Source: Vibrio hippocampi
GTDB taxonomy: Bacteria > Pseudomonadota > Gammaproteobacteria > Enterobacterales > Vibrionaceae
Direction: 5' to 3'
DNA: 64,000 bases
Assembly (NCBI RefSeq): GCF_921292975.1
Contig: NZ_CAKLCM010000002.1
Span: forward strand, 124,001-188,000
Below the pieces are notes generated by a model. That model was not told the origin of the DNA, did no database searches, and worked only from the letters and a program-made list of their open reading frames with translations. How positions within the stretch are numbered: position 1 is the stretch's first letter; each line of letters starts with the position of its first letter. The translations under genes and the position numbers were made by a program. Below are positions 20,271 to 31,566 of the stretch, one piece after another.

Positions 20271-20723
20271 TTGAGTACTGATACTAAAACAATGACAGTC
20301 ACTGAGATCAGAGAGTTACTGCCTCACCGTTATCCTTTCCTGCTGATTGACCGCGTGATTTCTTATGAAGAAAAGAAATCTCTTACCGCAATCAAAAATG
20401 TATCAGTTAACGAGCCGCAATTTACTGGTCACTTTCCGCAACTGCCAGTATTTCCTGGCGTACTGATTCTTGAAGCGATGGCGCAAGCCACTGGCTTACT
20501 CGCATTTAAATCTTTCGGTGCCCCAGCCGAAAATGAGCTGTACTATTTTGCCAGTGTCGACAACGCCAAATTCCGTAAACCCGTCACCCCGGGTGATCAA
20601 ATGGTGATTGAAGTGGAATTTTTGAAAGAGCGTCGCGGTATTGCAGCCTTTAACGGTGTTGCCAAGGTTGATGGTGAAGTAGTATGTTCAGCTGAGCTTA
20701 AGTGTGCACGTCGAGAGTTTTAA
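20271..20723 (+). CDS. fabZ: 3-hydroxyacyl-ACP dehydratase FabZ
   Basis: Dehydrates 3-hydroxyacyl-ACPs in fatty-acid elongation and competes with LpxA/LpxD for hydroxyacyl-ACP. The 150-residue hot-dog protein has catalytic His54 and Glu68 in [11 protein letters not shown] and EAMAQ, and the front motif [15 protein letters not shown]. Both possible starts are TTG (20265 and 20271). TTG 20271 has TAGGA 8 nt upstream, while 20265 would leave only 2 nt, so 20271 was chosen; it also gives the usual family length. lpxA begins one base after its stop. Confidence 0.95.
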   Translation: MSTDTKTMTVTEIRELLPHRYPFLLIDRVISYEEKKSLTAIKNVSVNEPQFTGHFPQLPVFPGVLILEAMAQATGLLAFKSFGAPAENELYYFASVDNAKFRKPVTPGDQMVIEVEFLKERRGIAAFNGVAKVDGEVVCSAELKCARREF

Positions 20724-20724
20724 T

Positions 20725-21513
20725 ATGATTCATGAATCCGCGAAGATCCACCCAAGTGCCGTTGTTGAGCCTGGCGCGAAGATTGGCGCTAATGTCGTTG
20801 TTGGTCCATTCACTTACATTACAGAGCATGTTGAGATTGGTGAAGGCACCGAAATCATGTCTCATGTCGTGATCAAAGGTCACACCAAAATCGGTAAAGA
20901 TAACCGCATCTTCCCACAGGCTGTGATTGGCGAAGAAAACCAAGACAAGAAGTACGGTGGTGAAAAGACCACTGTGATCGTTGGCGATCGCAACGTGATT
21001 CGAGAAAGTGTGCAGATCCACCGTGGAACAACACAAGATAAGAGCCAAACCGTGGTGGGTGACGATAACCTACTGTGCGTCAATGCCCACATCGCTCATG
21101 ATGTGATTGTTGGTAACCATACCCACATTGGTAATAACGCGATTCTTGGCGGTCATGTCACGGTCGGTGATCATGCTGGCGTGATGGCGTTGTCTGCTAT
21201 CCATCCATTCTGCTATGTCGGTGCTTACGCTTATGTCGGTGGCTGCTCAGCAGTGGTGCAAGATGTTCCTCCTTACGTCTTGGCGCAAGGCAACCATGCG
21301 ACGCCATTTGGTCTCAACCTTGTTGGCTTAAAACGCAATGGTTTCGAAAAGCCTGAAATCCGTGCACTACAGAAAGCGTACAAAGAGATCTATCGTTCAG
21401 GTAAAACGTTAGCCGAAGCGCGTGAAGTCTTGATCGAGCTGGCTCAAGAGTGGTCATCAGTACAACGTTTTATTGACCTGCTAGATACTTCTGAGCGTGG
21501 TATTATTCGTTAA
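20725..21513 (+). CDS. lpxA: Acyl-ACP--UDP-N-acetylglucosamine O-acyltransferase
   Basis: First step of lipid A synthesis. The 262-residue trimeric left-handed beta-helix protein starts [20 protein letters not shown] and carries the catalytic His125 in [16 protein letters not shown]. It matches E. coli LpxA in length. The upstream in-frame GTG at 20704 lies within fabZ and is not used; the ATG at 20725 follows the fabZ stop as TAATATG, implying translational coupling. Confidence 0.97.
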   Translation: MIHESAKIHPSAVVEPGAKIGANVVVGPFTYITEHVEIGEGTEIMSHVVIKGHTKIGKDNRIFPQAVIGEENQDKKYGGEKTTVIVGDRNVIRESVQIHRGTTQDKSQTVVGDDNLLCVNAHIAHDVIVGNHTHIGNNAILGGHVTVGDHAGVMALSAIHPFCYVGAYAYVGGCSAVVQDVPPYVLAQGNHATPFGLNLVGLKRNGFEKPEIRALQKAYKEIYRSGKTLAEAREVLIELAQEWSSVQRFIDLLDTSERGIIR

Positions 21514-21536
21514 TACTTGGCTGAGTTCATCCCATA

Positions 21537-21567
21537 AAGATCGCTCTCATCAAAGAGCGGTCTTTTT
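21537..21567 (+). terminator. Terminator after lpxA
   Basis: AAGATCGCTCT (21537-21547) pairs with AGAGCGGTCTT (21554-21564) with one G-U pair, followed by a T run. Confidence 0.8.
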
Positions 21568-21620
21568 GTGTTTTTAGGACAACGGTAAGCCATCGGCATT
21601 TAGGATATTAGGACGACAAT

Positions 21621-22763
21621 ATGGGGCAACCTTTACGTATTGGCATAGTAGCCGGAGAGCTTTCTGGAGATACCCTTGGCGAGGGTTTTATCAAAGCGGT
21701 GAAAGCCCGTTATCCCGATGCGGAATTTGTCGGCATTGGGGGTCCAAAAATGATCGCTCAAGGCTGCGAGTCACTGTTTGATATGGAAGAGCTTGCGGTG
21801 ATGGGCATCGTCGAAGTTCTTGGGCGACTGCGTCGTTTGTTCCACGTCAAAGCGGAATTGGTTAACTATTTCACTCAAAACCCAGTAGACGTGTTTGTCG
21901 GTATTGACGCGCCTGATTTCAATCTGCGGCTAGAGAAGGACCTAAAGAAATCTGGGACCAAAACGGTTCACTATGTGAGTCCATCCGTTTGGGCATGGCG
22001 GCAGAAACGCATCTATGGTATCGCAGAAGCCACCAATTTAGTGCTGGCGTTTCTACCCTTTGAAAAAGCGTTCTATGATAAGTTTAATGTGCCTTGTGAG
22101 TTTATAGGTCATACGCTAGCGGATGCCATTCCATTGCAATCAGAAAAGTCACCGGCTCGAGAGTTACTGGGCATTGATGATGACAAGCAATGGTTAGCGG
22201 TACTGCCCGGCAGTCGAGGCAATGAATTAAAATTGCTGTCTCAGCCGTTTATCGAAACCTGTAAGAAACTCCATCAAGACAACCCAGAACTGGGCTTTTT
22301 GGTTGCCGCAGTGAACAGCAAACGCAAACAGCAGTTTGTCGAAGCTTGGCAACAGCATGCACCAGAATTGGATTTTCATATCGTAGAAGATACCGCACGC
22401 AACGTGATCACGGCGGCGGATTATGTGTTATTGGCCTCCGGTACGGTTGCGCTTGAATGTATGTTACTCAAGCGTCCAATGGTCGTGGGCTACAACGTGA
22501 ATGCGATCACTGCGTTTCTTGTTAAGCGTTTGGTAAAGACGAAATATGTGTCACTGCCTAATATTTTGGCGGATGAAGAGATAGTCAAAGAGTTCCTTTT
22601 GGAGCAATGCACTGCCGATAACCTATATCAAGAACTTAGCCGTTTGATGCAGAGTGACAACAGCGCCATCATTGAGCGATTTACTGAAATGCATCACTGG
22701 ATCCGCAAAAATGCCGACGAACAAGCCGCGAGCGCAGTTTTAAAATTGATTGATAAATTATGA
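21621..22763 (+). CDS. lpxB: Lipid-A-disaccharide synthase
   Basis: GT19 glycosyltransferase joining UDP-diacylglucosamine and lipid X into the disaccharide precursor of lipid A. The 380-residue membrane-associated protein starts [20 protein letters not shown], has [20 protein letters not shown], the [13 protein letters not shown] motif, and the UDP-site [20 protein letters not shown]. Length equals E. coli (382). Its stop overlaps the rnhB start by 4 bp (ATGA), indicating coupling. Confidence 0.97.
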   Translation: MGQPLRIGIVAGELSGDTLGEGFIKAVKARYPDAEFVGIGGPKMIAQGCESLFDMEELAVMGIVEVLGRLRRLFHVKAELVNYFTQNPVDVFVGIDAPDFNLRLEKDLKKSGTKTVHYVSPSVWAWRQKRIYGIAEATNLVLAFLPFEKAFYDKFNVPCEFIGHTLADAIPLQSEKSPARELLGIDDDKQWLAVLPGSRGNELKLLSQPFIETCKKLHQDNPELGFLVAAVNSKRKQQFVEAWQQHAPELDFHIVEDTARNVITAADYVLLASGTVALECMLLKRPMVVGYNVNAITAFLVKRLVKTKYVSLPNILADEEIVKEFLLEQCTADNLYQELSRLMQSDNSAIIERFTEMHHWIRKNADEQAASAVLKLIDKL

Positions 22764-23389
22764 CAACGAAAAAAACACCCGTAAAAGAACTTCCTCCTTT
22801 TGAGTACCCACAAGGCCATCAATTATTTGCTGGAGTGGATGAGGTGGGGCGCGGTCCTTTAGTGGGCGACGTGGTGACCGCCGCGGTGATTTTAGACCCA
22901 GCAAACCCGATTGAAGGGCTGAATGACTCCAAGAAACTCTCTGAAAAAAAACGGTTAGCGCTTTACCCAGAGATCAAACAGAAAGCGCTGGCTTGGGCAG
23001 TGGGTCGCTGCTCCCCAGAGGAGATCGATCAACTCAATATCCTTCAGGCAACCATGGTAGCAATGCAGCGCGCCGTAGCGGGTTTAACTATCCAGCCACA
23101 GTATGTTTTGATTGATGGTAATCGCACGCCTGATCTGCCGATGGCAGCCAGCGCGGTGGTGAAAGGGGACATGCGAGTGGCTGAGATCAGCGCGGCCTCT
23201 ATCATCGCTAAGGTAGTGCGTGACCAAGAGATGGAAGAGCTCGATAAACAGCATCCAGAATTTGGCTTTGCCCAGCACAAAGGCTACCCAACCAAAGCTC
23301 ACTTTGAGGCAATAGAAAAACATGGCGTGATTGACCAGCATCGTAAAAGTTTTAAACCGGTAAAAAGAGCGTTAGGGTTAGATGTTTAG
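22760..23389 (+). CDS. rnhB: Ribonuclease HII
   Basis: Removes RNA from RNA-DNA hybrids, notably misincorporated ribonucleotides. The 209-residue product has the metal-binding motif [32 protein letters not shown], and the [13 protein letters not shown] motif. The ATG overlaps the lpxB stop. The other RNase H type, rnhA, is also in this window at about 35 kb. Confidence 0.96.
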   Translation: MTTKKTPVKELPPFEYPQGHQLFAGVDEVGRGPLVGDVVTAAVILDPANPIEGLNDSKKLSEKKRLALYPEIKQKALAWAVGRCSPEEIDQLNILQATMVAMQRAVAGLTIQPQYVLIDGNRTPDLPMAASAVVKGDMRVAEISAASIIAKVVRDQEMEELDKQHPEFGFAQHKGYPTKAHFEAIEKHGVIDQHRKSFKPVKRALGLDV

Positions 23390-23448
23390 TGCTCGTTGAT
23401 CGCCACACCCTTTGCTCAATATTCGTCGTGACAAGTTAGGATCCATTT

Positions 23449-26400
23449 ATGTCAGACCCAAAGTTCATACATCTTCGCGTACACAGTGACTTTTCTATGG
23501 TCGACGGTCTCTCCAAAGTGCCGCCGTTGGTCAATAAAGTGGCTGAAATGGGGATGCCCGCCATGGCACTGACCGACTTCACCAACCTCTGTGGCTTGGT
23601 GAAGTTTTACGGTAACGCTCACTCTTCAGGGGTGAAGCCGATCATTGGTGCTGACTTCGCCATGCAGTCTGATGAACTGGGTGAAGAGTTGACTCGGTTA
23701 ACCGTTCTCGCGATGGATAACACGGGTTACAACAACCTAACGTTATTGATTTCCAAAGCGTACCTGAGAGGTCACGTACAGCATCAGCCCGTGATTGATA
23801 AAGCTTGGTTAGCCGAGCTATCCGAAGGGCTAATCGTACTTTCTGGTGCCAAAGACGGTGAAGTGGGCAAAGCACTTCTAAAAGGCAATAGTGGTTTAGC
23901 TCGTCAATGCGTCAGTTTTTATCAAACCCATTTCCCAGACCGTTTCTATATCGAGTTAGTGCGCACGGGTCGCCCTGATGAAGAGAGTTACCTGCACTTT
24001 GCCATTGAACTGGCTCAGCAAACGGATTTACCTGTGGTGGCGACCAATGAGGTCGTGTTTGTTGATAAAACGTTGTTTGATGCCCATGAAATCCGCGTGG
24101 CAATTCATGACGGCTATACCATTGACGACCCAAGACGTCCCAAGCGCTACAGTAATCAACAATATCTGCGCAGTGAGCAAGAGATGTGTGAGTTGTTTGC
24201 TGATATCCCTGAGGCGCTACAAAACTCAGTTGAAATCGCTAAGCGCTGTAATGTTACTGTTCGCTTAGGAGAATACTTCCTACCCGCTTTCCCAACGGAT
24301 GGAATGGCAGAGACCGACTTCCTTGTGATGAAGTCTCGTGAAGGTCTGGAAGAGCGTCTTGAGTTCCTGTTCCCTGATGAGCAACAACGTGCCGAAAAAC
24401 GTCCAGAATATGATGAACGTCTACAGATAGAACTCGACGTTATTAACCAGATGGGATTTCCAGGTTACTTCCTGATCGTTATGGAGTTTATCCAGTGGTC
24501 AAAAGATAACTTTATTCCCGTGGGTCCGGGGCGTGGTTCAGGTGCAGGCTCATTGGTGGCGTATGCGCTTAAAATCACCGATCTTGATCCGCTGGAATAT
24601 GACTTACTGTTTGAACGTTTCCTCAACCCTGAACGTGTTTCTATGCCCGACTTCGACGTCGATTTCTGTATGGATAAACGCGATCAGGTGATTGACCACG
24701 TTGCCGAGATGTATGGGCGTGATGCGGTATCGCAGATCATCACCTTTGGTACGATGGCCGCTAAAGCGGTGATCCGCGATGTGGGTCGTGTACTGGGTCA
24801 TCCGTTTGGTTTTGTTGATCGTATTTCGAAGTTGATTCCGCCCGATCCGGGCATGACGCTTGAAAAAGCCTTTAAGGCAGAGCCCGCATTAGCTCAGCTC
24901 TATGATGGCGATGAAGAAGTTCGCGATCTGATTGACATGTGTCGTATTCTTGAAGGTTGTACGCGTAATGCGGGCAAGCACGCGGGTGGTGTGGTTATTT
25001 CTCCGACCACGATTACCGACTTTGCTCCGATCTATGCCGATTCTGAAGGTCACTTCCCAGTGACTCAGTTTGATAAAAACGATGTAGAAACCGCAGGTTT
25101 GGTTAAGTTCGACTTCTTAGGTCTAAGAACGCTCACCATTATTGATTGGGCGTTGGGCTTGATTAACCCAAGACTGGAACGCGAGGGCAAAGAGCCCGTG
25201 CGTATTGAGTCAATTCCACTGGAAGACACTGCGTCATTCAAATTGTTGCAAAACTCGGAAACGACAGCGGTGTTCCAGCTTGAATCCCGAGGGATGAAGG
25301 ACCTGATTAAGCGCCTGCAGCCTGACTGTTTTGAAGATATCATCGCATTGGTGGCCTTATTCCGTCCCGGTCCTCTGCAATCCGGCATGGTGGATAACTT
25401 TATCGACCGTAAACACGGTCGCGAAGCGATATCGTATCCGGATGAGAAGTGGCAGCACGACTCCTTACAAGAGATCCTCGATCCTACTTACGGCATTATC
25501 TTATATCAAGAGCAGGTAATGCAGATTGCGCAGGTGCTATCCGGCTACACCTTGGGTGGTGCCGACATGCTTCGTCGTGCAATGGGTAAGAAAAAACCGG
25601 AAGAGATGGCTAAGCAACGTGCTACCTTTGAAGATGGCGCGGTGAATAACGGCGTTGATGGCGAACTGGCGATGAAGATCTTCGACTTGGTTGAGAAGTT
25701 CGCCGGCTACGGCTTTAACAAATCGCACTCAGCGGCTTACGCGCTCGTCTCTTATCAGACTTTATGGCTTAAGACCCATTATCCTGCCGAGTTTATGGCG
25801 GCGGTAATGACAGCGGATATGGACAACACCGAAAAGGTGGTGGGTTTAGTGGACGAATGTCTGCGCATGAAGCTAAAAGTATTGCCACCGGATATTAACG
25901 CTGGGCTGTATCGCTTTAACGTCAATGAAGATGGCGAGATTGTTTACGGCATTGGTGCCATCAAGGGTGTGGGCGAAGGTCCGATTGACGTGATTATCGA
26001 AGCGCGCAACAAAGGTGGCTACTTCAGAGATCTGTTTGATTTTTGTGCGCGAATTGACATCAAGAAAGTCAATAAACGCGTGATCGAAAAATTGATTTTG
26101 GCGGGTGCACTTGACCGATTAGGACCGCACCGTGCCGCGTTGATGGCTTCACTTGCCGATGCGGTAAAAGCGGCGAGTCAACACCACCAAGCTGAAGCCT
26201 CCGGGCAAACCGACATGTTTGGTGTGCTAACGGATGCGCCAGAGGAAGTTGAGCACAAATATACTCAAGTACCTGCTTGGCCAGAGAAAGTTTGGTTAGA
26301 GGGAGAGCGAGAAACCCTCGGTCTCTATTTGACGGGACACCCTATAAACGCCTATCTTAGAGAGCTGACAAAATATACAAGTTGCCGATTAAAGGATGCG

Positions 26401-26928
26401 ACGCCAACACGCCGAGATCAATCGCTCACTGTCGCGGGTTTAGTGATTGCAGCTCGCGTGATGACCACCAAACGTGGGACACGTATCGGCTTGATGACCC
26501 TAGATGATCGTTCTGGCAGAATGGAGGTTATGTTGTTCTCCGATGCCCTAGATAAATACGCCGATCTACTTGAAAAAGATAAAATTTTGGTGGTATCTGG
26601 ACAGGTCAGCTTTGATGACTTCAATGGTGGGCTTAAAATGTCTGCCCGCGAAGTGATGGATTTGGGCAGCGCGAGAGAAAAATTTACTCGTGGGCTTTCT
26701 ATCTCTCTCCATGAATCGCAGATAACGGGTTCGTTTTATGAGCGATTTACCGAGATACTTACCCCGCACAAAGCAGGAACAGTGCCGGTACATATTTACT
26801 ATCAGCGCGTGGATGCACGAGCGAAATTGACATTAGGGACAGAGTGGCGCGTGACACCGAACGACGCGTTGCTAGAAGAATTACAACAGTTACTTGGTAA
26901 AGACCAGGTAGAACTCGAATTTAACTAA
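23449..26928 (+). CDS. dnaE: DNA polymerase III alpha subunit
   Basis: Catalytic subunit of the chromosomal replicase; its proofreading partner epsilon (dnaQ) is at about 35.3 kb. The 1159-residue product starts with the PHP domain ([20 protein letters not shown]). The C-family polymerase core shows [20 protein letters not shown] and the catalytic aspartates in [13 protein letters not shown]. The thumb/fingers region has [11 protein letters not shown], followed by [16 protein letters not shown]. An OB-fold ([20 protein letters not shown]) and the tau-binding tail are at the end. Length matches E. coli (1160). Confidence 0.98.
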   Translation: MSDPKFIHLRVHSDFSMVDGLSKVPPLVNKVAEMGMPAMALTDFTNLCGLVKFYGNAHSSGVKPIIGADFAMQSDELGEELTRLTVLAMDNTGYNNLTLLISKAYLRGHVQHQPVIDKAWLAELSEGLIVLSGAKDGEVGKALLKGNSGLARQCVSFYQTHFPDRFYIELVRTGRPDEESYLHFAIELAQQTDLPVVATNEVVFVDKTLFDAHEIRVAIHDGYTIDDPRRPKRYSNQQYLRSEQEMCELFADIPEALQNSVEIAKRCNVTVRLGEYFLPAFPTDGMAETDFLVMKSREGLEERLEFLFPDEQQRAEKRPEYDERLQIELDVINQMGFPGYFLIVMEFIQWSKDNFIPVGPGRGSGAGSLVAYALKITDLDPLEYDLLFERFLNPERVSMPDFDVDFCMDKRDQVIDHVAEMYGRDAVSQIITFGTMAAKAVIRDVGRVLGHPFGFVDRISKLIPPDPGMTLEKAFKAEPALAQLYDGDEEVRDLIDMCRILEGCTRNAGKHAGGVVISPTTITDFAPIYADSEGHFPVTQFDKNDVETAGLVKFDFLGLRTLTIIDWALGLINPRLEREGKEPVRIESIPLEDTASFKLLQNSETTAVFQLESRGMKDLIKRLQPDCFEDIIALVALFRPGPLQSGMVDNFIDRKHGREAISYPDEKWQHDSLQEILDPTYGIILYQEQVMQIAQVLSGYTLGGADMLRRAMGKKKPEEMAKQRATFEDGAVNNGVDGELAMKIFDLVEKFAGYGFNKSHSAAYALVSYQTLWLKTHYPAEFMAAVMTADMDNTEKVVGLVDECLRMKLKVLPPDINAGLYRFNVNEDGEIVYGIGAIKGVGEGPIDVIIEARNKGGYFRDLFDFCARIDIKKVNKRVIEKLILAGALDRLGPHRAALMASLADAVKAASQHHQAEASGQTDMFGVLTDAPEEVEHKYTQVPAWPEKVWLEGERETLGLYLTGHPINAYLRELTKYTSCRLKDATPTRRDQSLTVAGLVIAARVMTTKRGTRIGLMTLDDRSGRMEVMLFSDALDKYADLLEKDKILVVSGQVSFDDFNGGLKMSAREVMDLGSAREKFTRGLSISLHESQITGSFYERFTEILTPHKAGTVPVHIYYQRVDARAKLTLGTEWRVTPNDALLEELQQLLGKDQVELEFN

Positions 26929-26973
26929 TCAGCCTTAGCTAAACGCCAAGGCTGAATCGAAAAGGATTCATTG

Positions 26974-27933
26974 ATGAGCTTGAACTTTCTTGAATTTGAA
27001 AAGCCAATTGCAGAGCTAGAAGCAAAGATTGAAGCACTACGTGACGTGACTCGCCACGGTGGTGACAGTGCAATTGATCTGGACAAAGAGATAGCACAAC
27101 TAGAGAAGAAAAGCTTAGAGCTTAAAAAGAAAATCTTTAGTGACCTAGGCGCTTGGCAAGTGGCACAACTTGCCCGTCATCCTCAGCGTCCTTACACCCT
27201 AGATTATGTCGAGAACGTGTTCACGGAGTTCGATGAGCTAGCGGGTGATCGCGCATTTGCTGATGATAAAGCCATCGTTGGCGGCATTGCTCGTCTTGAC
27301 GGTCGTCCAGTGATGATTATTGGTCACCAGAAAGGTCGTGAAACCAAAGAAAAAGTAAAGCGTAACTTTGGTATGCCTAAGCCTGAAGGCTATCGTAAAG
27401 CGTTGCGTCTGATGGAGATGGCAGAACGTTTCAAGATGCCAATCATCACCTTTATTGATACCGCAGGTGCTTACCCAGGTGTTGGCGCAGAAGAGCGTGG
27501 ACAGTCTGAGGCGATTGCAAAAAACCTAAAGGTCATGTCGGGGCTTAAAGTACCTGTGATTGTTAACGTTGTTGGTGAAGGCGGCTCTGGTGGCGCATTG
27601 GCAATCGGCGTTGGTGACTATGTGAACATGCTTCAGTATTCAACCTACTCAGTGATCTCTCCTGAAGGTTGTGCGTCTATTCTTTGGCGTGATTCTGATA
27701 AAGCATCGCAGGCGGCAGAGGCGATGGGTTTAGTTGCGCCAAGACTGAAAGAGCTGGAGTTGATTGACGAGATCATCGAAGAGCCTTTAGGTGGCGCACA
27801 TCGCGATCCTGTGCAGATGGCTGAAAACATGAAAGCGACATTGCTGCGTCAACTTGATGAGCTGGATCAGCTTGAAGAGGAAGCGCTGCTTGAGCGTCGC
27901 TACCAGCGTTTGATGAGCTACGGTTACTGCTAA
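26974..27933 (+). CDS. accA: Acetyl-CoA carboxylase carboxyltransferase subunit alpha
   Basis: Alpha half of the carboxyltransferase that makes malonyl-CoA for fatty-acid synthesis. The 319-residue product starts [20 protein letters not shown] and has the crotonase-fold regions [20 protein letters not shown] and [21 protein letters not shown] one codon earlier (26971) is in frame, but the ATG at 26974 gives exactly the E. coli length and start. AAAGGA lies 9 nt upstream. It is terminated by a strong hairpin. Confidence 0.97.
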   Translation: MSLNFLEFEKPIAELEAKIEALRDVTRHGGDSAIDLDKEIAQLEKKSLELKKKIFSDLGAWQVAQLARHPQRPYTLDYVENVFTEFDELAGDRAFADDKAIVGGIARLDGRPVMIIGHQKGRETKEKVKRNFGMPKPEGYRKALRLMEMAERFKMPIITFIDTAGAYPGVGAEERGQSEAIAKNLKVMSGLKVPVIVNVVGEGGSGGALAIGVGDYVNMLQYSTYSVISPEGCASILWRDSDKASQAAEAMGLVAPRLKELELIDEIIEEPLGGAHRDPVQMAENMKATLLRQLDELDQLEEEALLERRYQRLMSYGYC

Positions 27934-28002
27934 TTCGATAAAAACTCTGCGTTATCGCGCTTTAATGAGCGGGATAAGCGATGATCGAATCAGTCGATAG
28001 AG

Positions 28003-28035
28003 ATAAGGTGAGTGCAAACTCACCTTATTTTTTTA
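28003..28035 (+). terminator. Rho-independent terminator after accA
   Basis: ATAAGGTGAGT (28003-28013) pairs with ACTCACCTTAT (28018-28028) over a GCAA tetraloop, followed by a run of T. Confidence 0.95.
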
Positions 28036-28121
28036 CCGTTTGCTAGCCAATTTGTGCCGTTTTGGCTCATAATGCCTTCATTCTATGTGCAATTTTGCTT
28101 AGTCGGTAGCGTCACTACTTT

Positions 28122-29456
28122 ATGGATATTTATCAACAGTTCGAATCTTCACTGACTCAGCACCTCAATGCCCACAACAAAGTGGTATTGGGACTGAGTG
28201 GTGGCATGGATTCGCGCGTGTTACTGCACCTTTTAGGGCGTTTTCAAAGCGATTATCCAGAGCGCAATATTATCGCTGTGCATATTCATCATGGCTTGAG
28301 TTCAAATGCGGATCAGTGGCAAACCCAGTGCCAACGTTGGTCGCAAAAAGAAGGCATCGCCTTTGATTATCGCTTGGTAGAGGTGAAGTCTAAAGCGGGT
28401 GAAAGCCTAGAGCAGGTTGCACGCCATGCTCGCTATCAGGCGCTCAATGACTATATCGAACCCGGCGACGTACTCGTCACCGGTCAGCACCTCGATGACC
28501 AAACCGAGACCTTTCTTCTTGCCTTAAAGCGAGGTAGTGGTCCCAAAGGACTCTCTTCGATGGCGCAAAGCATGCCCTTTGGGTTGGGCTATATTCTCAG
28601 ACCTCTGCTTGCTGTATCAAGGCGTGACATCGAGCGCTACGCGATTTCAGAAAAACTTGAGTGGGTGGAAGATGAGAGTAATCAAGACACCCGTTTTGAC
28701 CGTAACTTCTTACGACAGGAAGTGATCCCATCAATCAAGCAGCGCTGGCCAAGCTTTACCTCATCGGTAGCGAGAAGCGCCCGATTATGCGCCGCCCAAG
28801 AGCAATTGCTGACCGAGCTTTTGCAGCCAGAACTCACAAAACTATGTGATGAACTTGGTGGCTTGAGTATCGTGGAACTTGCCGCTTATTCTCAGCTAAA
28901 ACGTGACTACCTTATTCGACTTTGGCTTGAGCAGCATACGCAATGGCTGCCCTCAGAGATTCAATTAAACAAGCTTTGGTTTGAAGTCGCTTGTGCTAGA
29001 GATGATGCCAATCCAGAACTGCAGTTGGCACAAGGAAGCGTTCGTCGTTTTAAGCAGCGACTGTTTTGGGTATCGAATCATCATGATGTATCACAATGGC
29101 AAGGGGCGTTGACGCTCGACGCTTGTCTCGCGTTACCAGACGCTCTAGGTACTTTATCGTTGTCTTCATTGGATAAACCAATATCTTCGGTGCTATCAAT
29201 CAGCAGGCAGAACCTGCCTCACTCTTTGCAAGTCATATTTGAACCTGAGGGACTTTCTGCCCATCCTTATGGGAGAGTGGGTTCGCGCAAGATGAAGAAA
29301 CTCTATCAAGAATTAGGAGTACCAAGTTGGCAAAGGCGAAGAATACCGATTGTGATGCATCAAGATAAAGTGGTCGCAGTTGCGGGTCTGTTTGTTGATA
29401 AAGACTATTATGGTGAGGATTACCAATTGCTGTGGGATAAGCCTGTCGCTACTTAG
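28122..29456 (+). CDS. tilS: tRNA(Ile)-lysidine synthetase
   Basis: Converts C34 of the CAU-anticodon tRNA-Ile to lysidine, enabling AUA decoding. The 444-residue product has the PP-loop SGGMDS at residues 26-31, HIHHGLSSNADQW, GQHLDDQTETFLLALKRGSG, then the TilS middle domain and the C-terminal domain with RKMKKLYQELGVPSWQRRRI. Family proteins usually have SGGxDS, satisfied here. It follows accA, as in several gammaproteobacteria. Confidence 0.95.
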   Translation: MDIYQQFESSLTQHLNAHNKVVLGLSGGMDSRVLLHLLGRFQSDYPERNIIAVHIHHGLSSNADQWQTQCQRWSQKEGIAFDYRLVEVKSKAGESLEQVARHARYQALNDYIEPGDVLVTGQHLDDQTETFLLALKRGSGPKGLSSMAQSMPFGLGYILRPLLAVSRRDIERYAISEKLEWVEDESNQDTRFDRNFLRQEVIPSIKQRWPSFTSSVARSARLCAAQEQLLTELLQPELTKLCDELGGLSIVELAAYSQLKRDYLIRLWLEQHTQWLPSEIQLNKLWFEVACARDDANPELQLAQGSVRRFKQRLFWVSNHHDVSQWQGALTLDACLALPDALGTLSLSSLDKPISSVLSISRQNLPHSLQVIFEPEGLSAHPYGRVGSRKMKKLYQELGVPSWQRRRIPIVMHQDKVVAVAGLFVDKDYYGEDYQLLWDKPVAT

Positions 29457-29571
29457 AATGGATACTCGAGCTGATACTAACGCTTCGGTTTAGCGTATAA
29501 ATCGACAGTCATTGATGCCTTAGGCGCGGGATTGAAGTAGAGAATAAACGAAAATAAAGCAAGGAGAAGCA

Positions 29572-29889
29572 ATGAAAAAACGATTAATGTTGAGCACTGC
29601 GCTCATAGTGAGTCTTGTCGGCATGCCAGCGATGGCTGCCGGAGATGCTGCTGCTGGAAAGGCTAAATCTGCGGTATGCGCCGCCTGTCATGGTACGGAC
29701 GGCATTGCCATTATTCCAGGCTATCCGAACCTTAAGGGACAGAACGAGCAGTATCTTATTTCATCGATGAATGCTTACAAGAGCAAAGAGCGTAACGGTG
29801 GATTATCGGTCTTGATGCAAGCGCAAGCTTCCATGTTAAGTGATCAGGACATCGCTAACTTGGCGGCTTACTACGCCAATATGAAGTAG
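29572..29889 (+). CDS. Periplasmic monoheme c-type cytochrome
   Basis: A 105-residue class I cytochrome c of the c553/c4-half type. It has a signal peptide (residues 1-22, ending MPAMA-A), a single heme motif CAACH (36-40), the following [20 protein letters not shown], and a C-terminal helix [16 protein letters not shown]. Candidate Met axial ligands lie in [17 protein letters not shown] precedes the ATG. It is probably a small electron carrier; its redox partner cannot be told from the neighbours (tilS upstream, glnB downstream). Confidence 0.88.
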   Translation: MKKRLMLSTALIVSLVGMPAMAAGDAAAGKAKSAVCAACHGTDGIAIIPGYPNLKGQNEQYLISSMNAYKSKERNGGLSVLMQAQASMLSDQDIANLAAYYANMK

Positions 29890-30055
29890 AAGCGCTAGCA
29901 TTAAATAAGCAGCGCTGGTGCGAAGAAATAGCAGCGAAGACATCATCTACAGCCACATGGAGCGATGGCAGCCAATCAGGCTTGCCTGAGTGAAATGACA
30001 ATAAACTCAATAAGATAATGCGATTGCTCTAGTGTTGAGCTTATATTCAAGCAAC

Positions 30056-30083
30056 AAAGTGGGGTTATCCTCACTTTTTTTTT
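30056..30083 (+). terminator. Terminator upstream of glnB
   Basis: AAAGTGGGG (30056-30064) pairs with CCTCACTTT (30069-30077) with one G-U pair, followed by a long T run. It lies 167 nt past the cytochrome stop and would end its transcript. Confidence 0.85.
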
Positions 30084-30152
30084 AATAGGTCGTGTTTTCG
30101 TTGATTGTTTCGCATCGCTGCCAGATAATAGCCTGATAGAGCATTAATGTAA

Positions 30153-30500
<348 letters not shown>

Positions 30501-30533
30501 TCAATCGGTAATCGGTAATCAGAATTGAAAAAG

Positions 30534-30557
30534 GAGTAGGTGACTGCTCTTTTTTTT
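30534..30557 (+). terminator. Terminator after glnB
   Basis: GAGTAG (30534-30539) pairs with CTGCTC (30544-30549) with one G-U pair over a GTGA loop, and is followed by eight T. Confidence 0.7.
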
Positions 30558-30575
30558 GCTTTGAAGAGAATAACT

Positions 30576-31418
30576 ATGAAGTTGAAATGGTTTGGGTCGG
30601 CCGCCGTTGCCACATTAGGCATTGCGCTTGGCAGCTTTCAATGGGTCTTTTCTGTTGATGAGCAGCCGGAAATCACCTCGATCGAGCAGCAAATGGTCGA
30701 TACCCAATTAAAATGTTTTCACAACGATTCGCCGCTAGTTCTGGATGAGCAGGGTGTTTTACGGGTGTTAGTCTGGAATATCTACAAGCAAAACCGCCCA
30801 CAACTGTTTGAGATGCTTAGCCAGCTTTCCGTGGATAAGACATTGGTTCTGCTTCAGGAAGCCAAATTGGATGATCAACTGCTGAGCTGGATAAAAAAGT
30901 CGGATTGGAGCAGCAATCAAGTTAGCGCTTTTAAGGCTTTTGATATCTCGTCTGGGGTATTAAATCTTAGCCGAGTCATGCCGGTCACCGCATGCGCCAA
31001 TTTGCAGATTGAACCTTGGTTAAGGTTACCCAAATCAGGACTGTACGCAGAGTATCGTTTAAGTAACGGCCAGACTCTAAAAACAGTGAACCTCCATGCG
31101 ATTAACTTCACCCTAGGAACCGAAGAGTATCAGCAGCAACTCTCTTCGCTGATACACGATTTACAGCAGCATCAAGGTCCACTGTTGATTGCTGGGGATT
31201 TCAACTCTTGGAGTGAAGCGAGGCAAGATGTGATTGATGAAGTCGTTTCTTTGTTGCAGTTGCAAGAAGTCTCGTTTGCTCAAGATAACCGCACCCGCTT
31301 TTACAACAGACCGTTAGATCATGTTTACTATCGCGGCATGACACTCAGCCACTCTGTCGCGCCGGAGACTCAAGCTTCCGATCATAATCCTCTGGTCGCC
31401 GAGTTCTCCATCCAATAA
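30576..31418 (+). CDS. yafD: Endonuclease/exonuclease/phosphatase family protein, YafD-like
   Basis: A 280-residue protein with an N-terminal membrane anchor or signal (MKLKWFGSAAVATLGIALGS) and an EEP-fold domain: VLVWNIYKQNRP near residue 77, LLQEAK with the metal-binding Glu, IAGDFNSWSE and the C-terminal ASDHNPLVAEF. E. coli yafD sits in the same neighbourhood (yafD-mltD-gloB-yafS-rnhA-dnaQ), so the assignment rests on both fold and synteny. The true substrate is unknown. Frame extension to 30540 overlaps the glnB terminator; the ATG at 30576 was chosen. Confidence 0.85.
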   Translation: MKLKWFGSAAVATLGIALGSFQWVFSVDEQPEITSIEQQMVDTQLKCFHNDSPLVLDEQGVLRVLVWNIYKQNRPQLFEMLSQLSVDKTLVLLQEAKLDDQLLSWIKKSDWSSNQVSAFKAFDISSGVLNLSRVMPVTACANLQIEPWLRLPKSGLYAEYRLSNGQTLKTVNLHAINFTLGTEEYQQQLSSLIHDLQQHQGPLLIAGDFNSWSEARQDVIDEVVSLLQLQEVSFAQDNRTRFYNRPLDHVYYRGMTLSHSVAPETQASDHNPLVAEFSIQ

Positions 31419-31440
31419 CGCGTTCGACCGCAGAATAAAA

Positions 31441-31508
31441 ACATGAGTAGAATAAACACATGAATAGCATAAAGACGTTAATAGAATAAATGTTAATTGG
31501 ATAAAAAG
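31441..31508. repeat. Four imperfect 17-nt tandem repeats downstream of yafD
   Basis: Units start at 31441, 31458, 31475 and 31492, for example ACATGAGTAGAATAAAC and ACATGAATAGCATAAAG; a fifth, weaker copy may precede them. The segment lies between the yafD stop and the shared terminator. Confidence 0.75.
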
Positions 31509-31518
31509 TTGAGGCAAT

Positions 31519-31554
31519 AAAAAAGGCGATGTCTGTTCAGACATCGCCTTTTTT
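31519..31554. terminator. Bidirectional terminator between convergent yafD and mltD
   Basis: AAAAAAGGCGATGTCTG (31519-31535) pairs perfectly with CAGACATCGCCTTTTTT (31538-31554). A and T runs on the two sides let it work in both directions. Confidence 0.95.
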
Positions 31555-31566
31555 TATTTCTAGCGG

